Source: Desulfovibrio sp. (lineage in GTDB: Bacteria > Desulfobacterota > Desulfovibrionia > Desulfovibrionales > Desulfovibrionaceae). From it: a stretch of DNA of 64,000 nt. Positions 49,651-59,659 of this stretch are shown piece by piece; position 1 is the stretch's first letter; every line of letters starts with the position of its first letter. The DNA is taken from the NCBI GenBank assembly GCA_022839785.1, contig JALHJW010000009.1:62001-126000 (forward strand), written 5' to 3'. The position numbers were made by a program, and so were the translations under genes. The notes beneath the pieces are model-generated. The model ran no database searches. It was not told the DNA's origin and worked only from the letters and a program-made list of their open reading frames with translations.

Positions 49651-50691
49651 TCAGATTCCCTTGCCGAATGGACACGCCGGATAGCGGCACTCGGCGCAGG
49701 CGGCGCAGAAGCCGCCGTGCCCAAGTCCCGCTATGTCATCCCTTGTCACGGTTTCCCCTGCCAGCAGGCGGGGGACGATGAGATCGAATATGCTGGCCTT
49801 GTGGTACATGACGCAGCCGGGCAGGCCGAGCACCGGAACCCGGCCGATGAAGGCCAGCATGAACATGGCTCCGGGCAGCACGGGCGCGCCGTAGGAGACG
49901 GCCTCGCCTCCCGCGGCGCGGATGGAGGCCGGGGTCTGGTCGTCCGGGTCCACGGACATGCCGCCCGTGACCACGATCATCTCCGCCCCCTGGTCCAGAA
50001 GCTCGCGGATGGCGGCCACGGTCATGGAGATGTCGTCGGACACGAGGATCTGCCTGACGACCGTGCTTCCCAGGCGCTCGAACTTCCTGCGCACCACCGG
50101 GCCGAAGCCGTCCTTGATGCGGCCGTGGAAGACCTCGCTGCCCGTGGTCACCATGCCTACCTTGCGCCGCGCGAAGGGCTTCACCTGGATGAGCGGACCC
50201 GAGGCGCACAAGGCTTCCACGCGGGCGACCTTCTCCTCCTGGATCATCAGGGGGATGACCCTGGTGCCGGCCACAGGGGTTCCGGCCATGGTCTCCCGGC
50301 CCGTGTGCAACGTGGCGAAGCACATGTCGTCAAGAGAATTGATGCGGCGCAGGAGGTCCACGTCGACGCAGAGCAGGCCGTCCTGGGCTGCAGTCAGGTT
50401 CACCCGCCCCTCGCTGGGCGTGCCGAAGGCGATCCCCTGGCCCGCCGCCGCTCTGGCGATGCGCAGGGCCGCTTCATCCTCATGGACCAGTCCCGCGCCC
50501 GGGGCGAAAACGTAGATGTGCTCCTTGCCCAGCGTGAGCAGGGGCTCGACGTCCTCCTCCCGGATGATGTGCCCCTTTTTGAAAGCCGGTCCCTTGCATT
50601 CGCCAGGCACGATGCGGGTGATGTCGTGGCACAGGACCGTTCCCACGGCCTCCGTCACGGGTATGGCCGTTATCCCCTTGGGCAGATGCAT
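49651..50691 (-). CDS. Molybdopterin-binding protein (MoaB/Mog domain) with C-terminal cysteine cluster
   Basis: The 346-residue protein begins PVTEAVGTVLCHDITRIVPGECKGPAFKKGH, as in MoeA-like molybdotransferases, and its second half is a MoCF/MogA fold with VGMVTTGSEVFHGRI, VTGGMSVDPDDQTPASIR and GLPGCVMYHKASIFDLIVPRLL. It ends with CAACAECRYPACPF, a possible FeS or zinc site. It probably inserts metal into, or hands over, Moco for Mop. AAGGAG precedes ATG 50691, and it is the first gene of the cluster. Confidence 0.87.
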   Translation of the reverse strand: MHLPKGITAIPVTEAVGTVLCHDITRIVPGECKGPAFKKGHIIREEDVEPLLTLGKEHIYVFAPGAGLVHEDEAALRIARAAAGQGIAFGTPSEGRVNLTAAQDGLLCVDVDLLRRINSLDDMCFATLHTGRETMAGTPVAGTRVIPLMIQEEKVARVEALCASGPLIQVKPFARRKVGMVTTGSEVFHGRIKDGFGPVVRRKFERLGSTVVRQILVSDDISMTVAAIRELLDQGAEMIVVTGGMSVDPDDQTPASIRAAGGEAVSYGAPVLPGAMFMLAFIGRVPVLGLPGCVMYHKASIFDLIVPRLLAGETVTRDDIAGLGHGGFCAACAECRYPACPFGKGI

Positions 50692-51156
50692 GAGTGCTCC
50701 TTGCGGCTGCGTTTGTGAATCGGCAAGGATTCACGGCGCGCCGGTGCGTGAATAGTGCGAGGAGGTTGATTATGTTTTGATGAGCATACAAAATGTTGTG
50801 GTGGGCGGTCTAATCTGACCATATCGATATACAACAGTGTGCGGGTCGTTCGGTGTGTTGCCAGCATCGTCATTCCACAGGGGCTATTTCAAGCCACGCA
50901 TATGCCATTTTAGGCATAATTATGTATGCCTGACGAACGCCCTTAAGAGCAAGGACCAAGCCAAGAAAAATATTTTTTTATTTCAAATGGTTGTAAAAAT
51001 GCGCAAGAAAAATTTTCAATTATTCAGACAGATTTTCCCGAAGGAGGAGGCCGTTCGCTGGCCGAGCCGCGCTGGAAGATGATGAATAGTCAAATAGTTC
51101 ATCGCGTTATACTGTTTTAGACAAAAGGAAACAGGTGGCTGGACGGGTGGGGCATT
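50692..51156. other. AT-rich non-coding leader/regulatory region of the mop cluster
   Basis: This stretch is far more AT-rich than its surroundings. It contains GTGAATC/GATTCAC (50715-50721/50728-50734), a hairpin in the 5' leader of the molybdopterin-binding gene; the TATGCC arm array at 50901-50930; and A/T tracts near 50960-51030. I see no confident gene on either strand. Confidence 0.6.
50901..50930. promoter_or_regulatory. Three alternating TATGCC/GGCATA arms, 12-bp period
   Basis: TATGCC (50901-50906), GGCATA (50913-50918) and TATGCC (50925-50930) are each 12 bp apart, giving two overlapping palindromes. It lies about 210 bp upstream of the first mop-cluster gene and looks like a cooperative operator; the binding protein is unknown and differs from the TunR blocks. 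Confidence 0.45.
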
Positions 51157-51438
51157 ATGACCCGGACACCGGTCGCGCGGAATTTTCTTTGCGAGAAAAA
51201 ACAGGTGATTCGTAGTGTTTCTTCTGGTCGCCCGGCCGGTTTCTCCGCGCACGGTCCGCAAGAACAACATCATGGCAAGGTCATTGTCCGATTCCTGTTG
51301 CGGCCCGACGGACATGTGGAGCGCCTCCGCGTCGTCTCCGCCGAGTTCGAGGATATGTTCGAGGAGAGCCTGCCGGCCGTTGTCCAGACTTGTCGATTCG
51401 TCCCCCGCCACGGGAGGGCATGCCGCCTCCTCTTGTGA
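51157..51438 (+). CDS. TonB C-terminal-domain-like small protein or remnant
   Basis: A 93-codon frame has HHGKVIVRFLLRPDGHVERLRVVSAEFEDMFEESLP and VQTCRFVPRHGRA. This resembles the TonB C-terminal domain (strand, DGxV turn, FExxxL helix, RFxP strand) but is short, lacks the N-terminal membrane anchor and begins in a region of atypical composition. It may be a decayed or fragmentary tonB. GGGTGGGGC lies near ATG 51157. Confidence 0.4.
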   Translation: MTRTPVARNFLCEKKQVIRSVSSGRPAGFSAHGPQEQHHGKVIVRFLLRPDGHVERLRVVSAEFEDMFEESLPAVVQTCRFVPRHGRACRLLL

Positions 51439-51579
51439 GGACCTGCTGTCGGGGGATGACCATCTCTGGACACTCTGCTGCTGCGTCCGGCCATGGCGCG
51501 ACGGCGGAAGGCGCGGCGAGGAGGGGGCGGTCGCGCGCCCGGGGAGGCTTCCGGCGCGGGAGGGGAAGAGGAAGGGGCC

Positions 51580-51690
51580 GACGGGCGTCCGCCCCGGACC
51601 GCGAAGCGCGGCAAACGTTTTGGGGAAGAGGGGATGGGGGCTGGGAAAGGGGGGAAACCCTTTTTGGGAAAAGGGTTTCCCCCCTTCCCC
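51580..51690. repeat. GACCGCGAAGCGCG-type repeat with long inverted repeat, copy B
   Basis: GACCGCGAAGCGCG, then GTTTTGGGG and AAGAGGGG, match copy A at 28010. They are followed by an 18-bp perfect inverted repeat, AAGGGGGGAAACCCTTTT (51647-51664) with its complement (51669-51686), loop TGGG. It lies just downstream of the minus-strand Maf gene and could end its transcript. Confidence 0.7.
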
Positions 51691-51723
51691 GGTTCTCCTC
51701 GTCCCCTCGCCCCGAATATCGTC

Positions 51724-53490
51724 TTACGCCGCGTGGGCGGGGTCGGCGGCGAGGCTGAGGTCCATTTCGCGCACCTTGTCCACCATGCGCTTGAACAGGC
51801 TGCGGATGGCGGCGAGGTCCTTGCGTTCGTACCTGTTGCGCGCGTGGATGAGCCCCGCGAGGTCCATGATCTCGTTGAACAGGTAGGGAGTGTAGAGCTG
51901 GTCGTGCTTGGCGAAGACCTCCACCTGCCTGAGGGTCTGGTTGATCTCGCGCTGGTTGCGGTCGAGCTTCTTGAAGAGCTTTTCCAGACGCCGCTCGGCG
52001 TGGCGCAGGGAGATGGACCAGGTGCGGGCCCTGGCCTCGAAGACCGGGCGGGGCCGCGGGGAGCGGGCCTGCCTGAGGCCGGAAAGGAAGCGCTCCAGGT
52101 TGGCGGAGGGGACGGACAGCAGCCCGCGCGCCTGGACCTCGTCCCAGGCCAGGTTCTCCGCGCCCTTGATGGGCGCGCCGCCGCCGTAGAGGTTGAAGGC
52201 GCGCAGGGTGGAGCGGGCCAGGTCGTCCTCCATGTCGCGGCGCGCGGCCAGGAGCTGGGGCGAGGTGGGGATGATCCTGCCCGCGGCGTCCTTGACCTGC
52301 ATGTTGTAGATCCTGCGGATGGCGTCGATGTCCGTGCTGCCGTGGTGGCCCGCGGCGTGGGTTTCGCCGCCGGGAACGGCGAAGTCCTGGCCCACCAGGA
52401 GCACGCGCTCCACGCCCGCCCAGGACAGGAGCCGGAGCATGGTCACGCCGACGTTGCCGCCCGCGTCCAGGACCAGCTCACGGCCGCCGAAGACGAAGGT
52501 GGAGAGGCCGCCCAGGGTCCACAGCGGGATGGTGGGGCCGGGGTAGCGCGCCAGGACCTCGGGATCGACCTTGGTGGAGTAGATCAGGGGCACGTTCTGC
52601 GCCGCCTGCGCGTCCAGGCGGTTGAAGACCGAGCGCATGCCCTCGGAATAGTCGATGGCCAGGCAGAAATGCGGGGTGATGCCGTGGCGCTGCAGCGCGG
52701 GCAGGGCCTGCAGCGAGGTGGCGTAGAGCGCGTCCGGGGCGCGGTTGGCGAAGTGCGCGGCCGTGTCGTTGAGCGAGGGGCCGGCGCCGAAGATCACGGC
52801 GGTGACGTCCGCGCCGCGCCCCTTCAGGGGCAGGAGCGAGCCGTCGCGCGCGGCGCGGGCGAAGTTCTTGAGTTCGTTGCCGACCATCAGGTCCTGGCGC
52901 ATGCGCAGGGTGGTCATCTCCACGGAGAAGCTTTCCATGCGCGCCTTGGCGCGCTGCAGCCAGTGGGCGTATTCCGGGCCGATCTGGCGGCTGGGCGTGT
53001 CCTCGCGCAGGATCACGCGGCCGAAGAGGAACTGCAGGTCGAGCTTGCGCACCATGTCCAGCACCGCGTCCTCGGTGGGCGGGATGAAGTGCAGCCGACC
53101 GGCCTTCAGGAACTCGACGTAGTCGGTCTGGCCCAGGCAGGCCAGGAGCATCTCGGGCCGCGGCTCCACCACGATGACCTTGTGCGACGGGGGCGTGGCC
53201 ATGAGCGAGTGGTTGACGCCGTAGCCGAGGTTGCAGCCGATGATCACCGTGGCGCTGCGGTCGGCGGTGTCGTCGTAGGTCCACTTGCCGTACCAGGCCC
53301 TGGGCGGCGCGGCCTCGAACAGCCCCTGGCCGCCCGCCAGGCGCCAGTCCAGCAGGCCCTGGGCGTTGTGGAAGATGCCGTTCTCCAGCCGCTGCATGTC
53401 GTAGTTCTGGGCGAAGAGCCAGTTGTGCAGGGCCGGATTGGCGGTCTTGATGACGTCGAGATTGCTCTTGAGGAATTGGTAAAGTTCCAT
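51724..53490 (-). CDS. Maf/DUF115-type motility-associated glycosyltransferase
   Basis: The 588-residue protein has the MAF_flag10 core: VIIGCNLGYGVNHSLM, VVEPRPEMLLACL, VIFGAGPSLNDTAAHF, CLAIDYSEGM and VLLVGQDFAVPGGETHA. It is related to 6-hydroxymethylpterin-pyrophosphokinase-like MptE. Maf proteins transfer pseudaminic- or legionaminic-type acids to flagellin. The C-terminal 130 residues are helical and basic. No flagellin genes are in the window, so the acceptor is inferred from family only. It is divergent from the cysteine synthase fusion. Confidence 0.85.
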   Translation of the reverse strand: MELYQFLKSNLDVIKTANPALHNWLFAQNYDMQRLENGIFHNAQGLLDWRLAGGQGLFEAAPPRAWYGKWTYDDTADRSATVIIGCNLGYGVNHSLMATPPSHKVIVVEPRPEMLLACLGQTDYVEFLKAGRLHFIPPTEDAVLDMVRKLDLQFLFGRVILREDTPSRQIGPEYAHWLQRAKARMESFSVEMTTLRMRQDLMVGNELKNFARAARDGSLLPLKGRGADVTAVIFGAGPSLNDTAAHFANRAPDALYATSLQALPALQRHGITPHFCLAIDYSEGMRSVFNRLDAQAAQNVPLIYSTKVDPEVLARYPGPTIPLWTLGGLSTFVFGGRELVLDAGGNVGVTMLRLLSWAGVERVLLVGQDFAVPGGETHAAGHHGSTDIDAIRRIYNMQVKDAAGRIIPTSPQLLAARRDMEDDLARSTLRAFNLYGGGAPIKGAENLAWDEVQARGLLSVPSANLERFLSGLRQARSPRPRPVFEARARTWSISLRHAERRLEKLFKKLDRNQREINQTLRQVEVFAKHDQLYTPYLFNEIMDLAGLIHARNRYERKDLAAIRSLFKRMVDKVREMDLSLAADPAHAA

Positions 53491-53601
53491 GGGGGTTCCG
53501 TACTCCTGTCGGCTTCTTGCGCGCGGCCGGGTTTTTGCCTAGACAGGACGTCTGGCCCAACCCACCGAACCGTATCGCCAAAAGGCTGCCGGGCACTTTG
53601 C

Positions 53602-55917
53602 ATGATCCATTCCAATCTCCTTGAACTCATCGGCCGCACGCCGCTCGTGGAGCTTTCGCGCATCAATCCCAAGGCCGCGCCGGAAGGGGAGGGGAGGCCG
53701 TCCGTCAGGATTTTGGCGAAGATCGAGGCGCGGAACGTGGGCGGCTCCATCAAGGACCGCGTGGCCCTGGCCATGATCGAGGCGGCCGAGGCCTCGGGCG
53801 AACTGACCCCGGACAAGACCGTGATCGAGGCCACCAGCGGCAACACCGGCGTGGGGCTGGCCATGGTCTGCGCGGTGAAGGGCTACAGGCTCATGCTGCT
53901 CATGCCCGAGTCGGCCAGCGAGGAAAGGAAGCGCATCATGCGCGCCTACGGCGCGGAGCTGCGGCTCACGCCCGGCCACATGGGCACGGACGGGGCCATC
54001 GAGGAGGCCTACCGCCTGGCGCGCGAGCACCCGGAAACCTACGTGCTCATGGACCAGTTCAACAACCCCGCGAGCATCGAGGCCCACTATCGTGGCACGG
54101 CCCAGGAGATATGGGACGACACCACGGGGCGGGTGACGCACGTGGTCGCCGCCCTGGGCACCTCGGGCACGGTCATGGGGCTGTGCAAACGGCTGCACGA
54201 GCTTTCGCCGCAGGTGCGGGTCATCGCCGTGGAGCCGTATCCGGGCCACCGCATACAGGGTCTGAAGAACATGCAGGAGTCCTATCCGCCCGGCATCTGG
54301 GACAAGCGCCAGATGGACGCCATCGTCCACGTGCAGGACGAGGAGGCCTTTTCCATGGCCCGCCGCCTGGCCCGCGAGGAGGGACTGCTGGCGGGCATGA
54401 GCGGAGGCGCGGCGGCCTTCGCCGCGGCCCGGCTGGCGGGCGAACTCGACGAGGGGCTGATCGTCTTCATCGCCCCGGACAGCGGCGAACGCTATCTCTC
54501 GACCACGCTTTTCGCGCCGCCCGCCAGGAAGGGCATCGGCGTCTTCAGCCTGGCCTCGGGCAGCAAGGAAGTGCTCGTGCCCGGCAAGGACGGGCTGTGC
54601 ATCTTCACCCCCGGGCCGTCGCTGGACGGCCTGGACGACGCGGAGGCCTGGCGGCGCATCGTGCTGGCCGACGTGCTGGTCAAGGCGCAGCGGGCGCTGG
54701 GGGCCGAGGCCCGGGCCGTGGTCGGCCTGGCCGACATGGACGACCGCGCCCTGGAGGCCGCCCGCGCCGCCGGGCAGGGCCGCGAGGCCTTCGCCGCGGC
54801 GTGCCTGGAGCGGCTGCGGGAACGCGCGCGGGCCCTGGGCGTGGGGGAGCGCGTCTCCTTCGCCCTGGCCGGGCCGTGCGTGGAGAGGAGCCTCGCCCTG
54901 ACGCAGAAGCTCCTGGCCAGGGGACTGGCCTACGAGAAGCTGCGCAGCGTCTATTTCGACGTGCAGCGCGAACGCGACTACGGCCGCACCTCTCGCGCCG
55001 ACACGAGCGGCCTCAAGGTCGGCCACACCGTGGACCTGGCCGACTACGCCAAGGACAATCCGCTCGATTTCACCCTGCTCAAGCGCGCCTCCCTGGCCGA
55101 TCTCAAGCTCGGCGACGTGCTCGACACGCAATGGGGCAAGGTGCGGCCGAGCTGGTTTCTGCAGCTCGCGGCCGTGGCCGCGGAGAACCTGCCGTCCGTG
55201 GACTGCTTCCTGGCGGCCGAGGCGCACCGCTTCCCGCACCTGGAGAACTTCGCGGCCATCCTCAAGGCGGCCGGAATCAGGCCCCAGGCCTGGGCCGTGG
55301 TCCAGGCCGTGGGCGGGGAGGGGGGGGAGGCCCCTGGCCTGGACGCGCTGCTCGCCGGGGCCGCGCCGCGCGACGTGCGCCTCTGGCTGCTTTCGGCCTC
55401 CTACCGCAAGGCCCTGGCCGACACCGCCGACAGTCTGGCCATGTGGCGCAAGAACCGGCGCAAGGCCCAGGACCTCTTCGCCGCGCTGCACCTGGCCGCC
55501 GGGCCGGGGAACGGCGGGGCCGGGAGCGACCGCGAGATGGAGGGCGCTGCCCGCGACCTGCGCGCCGCCTTCGCCCAGGCGGTGGAGGACGATCTGGGGC
55601 TGCACCGTTTCTGGCCCATGCTCTTCGCCTTCATCCGCCGCGTCAACGCCCGGCTGGCCGAGGCTCCGGAGGCTGACGCCGCGCCCGCCCTGGCGGCCCT
55701 GCGCGAGGTGGACGAGGTGCTCGGCTTCCTCGATCCGGACGACCTGCCCCTGGTCCGGTCCGAGTGGCCCGAGGCTGCCGCGTCCCTGGCGGCCGAGCGC
55801 GAACAGGCCCGCGCGGCGCGCGATTTCAAGCGCGCCGACGAACTGCGGGACCGCCTTGCGCGCGAGGGCTTCCGGGTGGAGGACGCCCCGGCCGGAGCGC
55901 GTCTGTACAGGGCCTGA
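53602..55917 (+). CDS. Cysteine synthase fused to a degenerate cysteinyl-tRNA-synthetase-like domain
   Basis: The 771-residue protein has a CysK/CysM domain (1-305): PLP Lys51 in NVGGSIKDR, TSGNTG (about 79), GTSGTVMG and SGGAAA. Residues about 325-771 align with CysRS: ARAVVGLADMDDRALEAA corresponds to the NFTDVDDK segment, KDNPLDFTLLKRASL to the DPLDFALWK stretch, DTQWGKVRPSWFLQL to SPWGKGRPGWHIEC, and the end ARAARDFKRADELRD to the CysRS tail. HIGH, KMSKS and zinc ligands are missing, so it should not charge tRNA. ATG 53602 has no clear ribosome-binding site. Confidence 0.85.
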   Translation: MIHSNLLELIGRTPLVELSRINPKAAPEGEGRPSVRILAKIEARNVGGSIKDRVALAMIEAAEASGELTPDKTVIEATSGNTGVGLAMVCAVKGYRLMLLMPESASEERKRIMRAYGAELRLTPGHMGTDGAIEEAYRLAREHPETYVLMDQFNNPASIEAHYRGTAQEIWDDTTGRVTHVVAALGTSGTVMGLCKRLHELSPQVRVIAVEPYPGHRIQGLKNMQESYPPGIWDKRQMDAIVHVQDEEAFSMARRLAREEGLLAGMSGGAAAFAAARLAGELDEGLIVFIAPDSGERYLSTTLFAPPARKGIGVFSLASGSKEVLVPGKDGLCIFTPGPSLDGLDDAEAWRRIVLADVLVKAQRALGAEARAVVGLADMDDRALEAARAAGQGREAFAAACLERLRERARALGVGERVSFALAGPCVERSLALTQKLLARGLAYEKLRSVYFDVQRERDYGRTSRADTSGLKVGHTVDLADYAKDNPLDFTLLKRASLADLKLGDVLDTQWGKVRPSWFLQLAAVAAENLPSVDCFLAAEAHRFPHLENFAAILKAAGIRPQAWAVVQAVGGEGGEAPGLDALLAGAAPRDVRLWLLSASYRKALADTADSLAMWRKNRRKAQDLFAALHLAAGPGNGGAGSDREMEGAARDLRAAFAQAVEDDLGLHRFWPMLFAFIRRVNARLAEAPEADAAPALAALREVDEVLGFLDPDDLPLVRSEWPEAAASLAAEREQARAARDFKRADELRDRLAREGFRVEDAPAGARLYRA

Positions 55918-55961
55918 CGCCTTGCCGCGGGCCCGCGGAAGATTGCCGAGGAGAACGGAAC

Positions 55962-56669
55962 ATGCGTGAGTTCATTCTGCCCCATCTCTTCGACCTGGTC
56001 TGCCTCGGCGTCTCCATGGCCCTGTTCACGGCCTACAACGTCTTCATCTGGTGGCGGCTCAAAGGCAACCCGATATACACCGTCCAGGGCGCCACGAGCA
56101 TGGCCCGAAAGTCCTGGGTCGTGCAAGTCATGGAGGAGCGCAGCGACATCCTGGCCGTGCAGACCCTGCGCAATTCGACCATGGCCGCCACGTTCCTGGC
56201 CTCCACGGCCATCCTTCTGTCCGTGGGCGTGCTGACGCTGACCGGCCAGGCCGAGAAGATCGGCGAGACGTGGCGCACGCTCAACCTCTTCGGCTCCACC
56301 GAGCAGAGCATGCTGGCCATCAAGCTGCTCATCCTGCTCGGCAACCTCTTCGTGGCCTTCTTCAGCTTCTCCTCGTCCATCCGCCTCTTCAACCACGTGG
56401 GGTTCATGATCAACGTGCCGTGCTCCGAGCGGGACTACAGCACCTCCATCACCTTCGTGGCCATCCAGCTCGACCGCGCGGCCAGGCACTTTCACAACGG
56501 CATGCGCGCTTTCTACTTCATGGTCCCGCTGGTCTTCTGGTTCTTCGGGCCGTTGCTGCTCGTGGCCGCGACCATGGTCATGATCGCGGTCATCTACGGC
56601 ATCGACAAGACCCCGGCCATGGACTACGATTACATCTCCACCTTTTCGCACAAGCGCTGCAAGCTGTAG
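55962..56669 (+). CDS. DUF599 family membrane protein
   Basis: The 235-residue protein has four hydrophobic helices. It matches DUF599: FDLVCLGVSMALFTAYNVFIWWRL, a soluble segment SWVVQVMEERSDILAVQTLRNSTMAATFLAST, SSSIRLFNHVGFMINV, and an AARHFHNGMRAFYFMVPLVFWFFGP run near the end. The function of the family is unknown. GAGGAGAACGGAAC precedes ATG 55962, 44 bp after the fusion gene, so they may be co-transcribed. Confidence 0.82.
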   Translation: MREFILPHLFDLVCLGVSMALFTAYNVFIWWRLKGNPIYTVQGATSMARKSWVVQVMEERSDILAVQTLRNSTMAATFLASTAILLSVGVLTLTGQAEKIGETWRTLNLFGSTEQSMLAIKLLILLGNLFVAFFSFSSSIRLFNHVGFMINVPCSERDYSTSITFVAIQLDRAARHFHNGMRAFYFMVPLVFWFFGPLLLVAATMVMIAVIYGIDKTPAMDYDYISTFSHKRCKL

Positions 56670-56688
56670 GCGCGTCTCGCCCGGCGGC

Positions 56689-57804
56689 TCAGGCCAGCCT
56701 GCAGCAGGGCTGGGCCGTACCCGGCGCGGTGAAGACGATCTGCCAGAGCTGGATGTCGCGCGCCCGGAAAGCGCCCGCGCAGGACTGCAGGTAGTACTCC
56801 CACATGCGGCGGAAGGTTTCGCCGTAGCGCTCCCGCAGCCCCGGCCAGGCGGCGCGGAAGTTCGCAAGCCAGCACATCAGGGTGCGGTCGTAGTGCGGCC
56901 CCAGGTTCTGCCAGTCCTCCATGACGAAGAGGCCCTCGGCCGCCCGGGTGATCTGCGCACAACTGGGCAGCATGCCGCGCGGGAAGATGTAGCGTTCGAT
57001 CCAGGGGTCGCACCAGCGCGTGGAGACGTTGCTGCCGATGGTGTGCAGCAGGAAGACGCCCCCGGGCTTCAGGCAGCGGGCCGCCACGCGCATGAATTCG
57101 CGGTAGTTGCGGTAGCCCACGTGTTCGAACATGCCCACGGAGACGATCCGGTCGAAGGGTTCGCGCAGTTCGCGGTAATCCTGGCGGCGTATCTCCACCG
57201 GCAGCCCGGCGCAGAAGGCGCGCGCGAAGTCAGCCTGCTCCTTCGAGATGTTCACGCCCACCACCGCGCAGCCGTATTCCTCGGCCGCGAAGCGGGCCAA
57301 GCCGCCCCAGCCGCAGCCGATGTCGAGCAGGCGCATGCCCGGGGCAAGGCCGAGCTTGTCGCAGATCAGCCGCATCTTGCGCAACTGGGCCGCGGTGAGG
57401 TCGTCGTCCTCCTTGAAATAGGCGCAACTGTACTGGCGGAAGGGGTCGAGGAATGCGCCGAAGAGGTCGTTGCCCAGGTCGTAGTGGCGTTCGGCCACGG
57501 CGCGCGCCCGCGTCCTGGTCTGCATGTTCAGCAGCAGCGCGGGCAGGATGGCGCAGAGAAAGCGCAGCCCGCCGCGCACCTTGTCCGCGGCGTGCGAGCG
57601 CATGAGCCGGTGGATGAACTCGTCGATGCGTTCGCAGTCCCACCAGCCCGCCATGTAGCCCTCGCCCAGGGCCAGATTCTTGCGCGTGAGCACGCCTGGA
57701 TAGAGACGCTCGTCATGCACCAGGATGTCCCAGGGCCTGGAGCCGTTGAGGCGTATCCCCGCCACCGCCATGATCTCGGAGAAAATTTCTTTTGCGTCCG
57801 CCAT
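56689..57804 (-). CDS. cfa: Cyclopropane-fatty-acyl-phospholipid synthase
   Basis: The 371-residue enzyme transfers a methylene from SAM to double bonds of membrane lipids. LDIGCGWGGLARFAAEEYGC is the SAM site, ERHYDLGNDLFGAFLDPFRQYSCAYF and SVGMFEHVGYRNY are the lipid-binding/active-site segments, and FIFPRGMLPSC is also conserved. GAGGTC precedes ATG 57804. It converges on the DUF599 gene with only 19 bp between stops. Confidence 0.93.
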   Translation of the reverse strand: MADAKEIFSEIMAVAGIRLNGSRPWDILVHDERLYPGVLTRKNLALGEGYMAGWWDCERIDEFIHRLMRSHAADKVRGGLRFLCAILPALLLNMQTRTRARAVAERHYDLGNDLFGAFLDPFRQYSCAYFKEDDDLTAAQLRKMRLICDKLGLAPGMRLLDIGCGWGGLARFAAEEYGCAVVGVNISKEQADFARAFCAGLPVEIRRQDYRELREPFDRIVSVGMFEHVGYRNYREFMRVAARCLKPGGVFLLHTIGSNVSTRWCDPWIERYIFPRGMLPSCAQITRAAEGLFVMEDWQNLGPHYDRTLMCWLANFRAAWPGLRERYGETFRRMWEYYLQSCAGAFRARDIQLWQIVFTAPGTAQPCCRLA

Positions 57805-58011
57805 GACCTCACCCCGCAAGGTGTTCGTGGCCCTTACGCCGCGCTCCTTCCCCCTGTTGAACGCGTCCGGCCGCCCGCCGCTTCGGGGCGTCCCCTGCGG
57901 AACGGCGCGGCCGGGGCCGTTCCGGTGTAAAATCGGAGGAATTCTACCCGATTAGCCTTTTACGCCGCTCGAGGCATGACGTCAATATCCCGCCCCCCTG
58001 GGACGGCGCAG

Positions 58012-58038
58012 AAAAAGGGCGGCCCTTTCGGACCGCCC
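58012..58038 (-). terminator. Intrinsic terminator of the ior/sigma-54-regulator operon
   Basis: On the minus strand GGGCGGTCC, loop GAAA, GGGCCGCCC, followed by five T (bases 58012-58016 are A on the plus strand). It lies 30 bp after the regulator stop. Confidence 0.85.
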
Positions 58039-58068
58039 TGTGCCGTATCTTCGGGAGTCGCGCCGCGC

Positions 58069-59658
<1,590 letters not shown>

Positions 59659-59659
59659 G

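Noticed and set aside
51493..53601. N-terminal extension of the cysteine synthase fusion (about 700 codons)
   Set aside because: It is antisense to the Maf gene, and the real protein clearly begins at ATG 53602 with MIHSNLLELIGRTPLVE.
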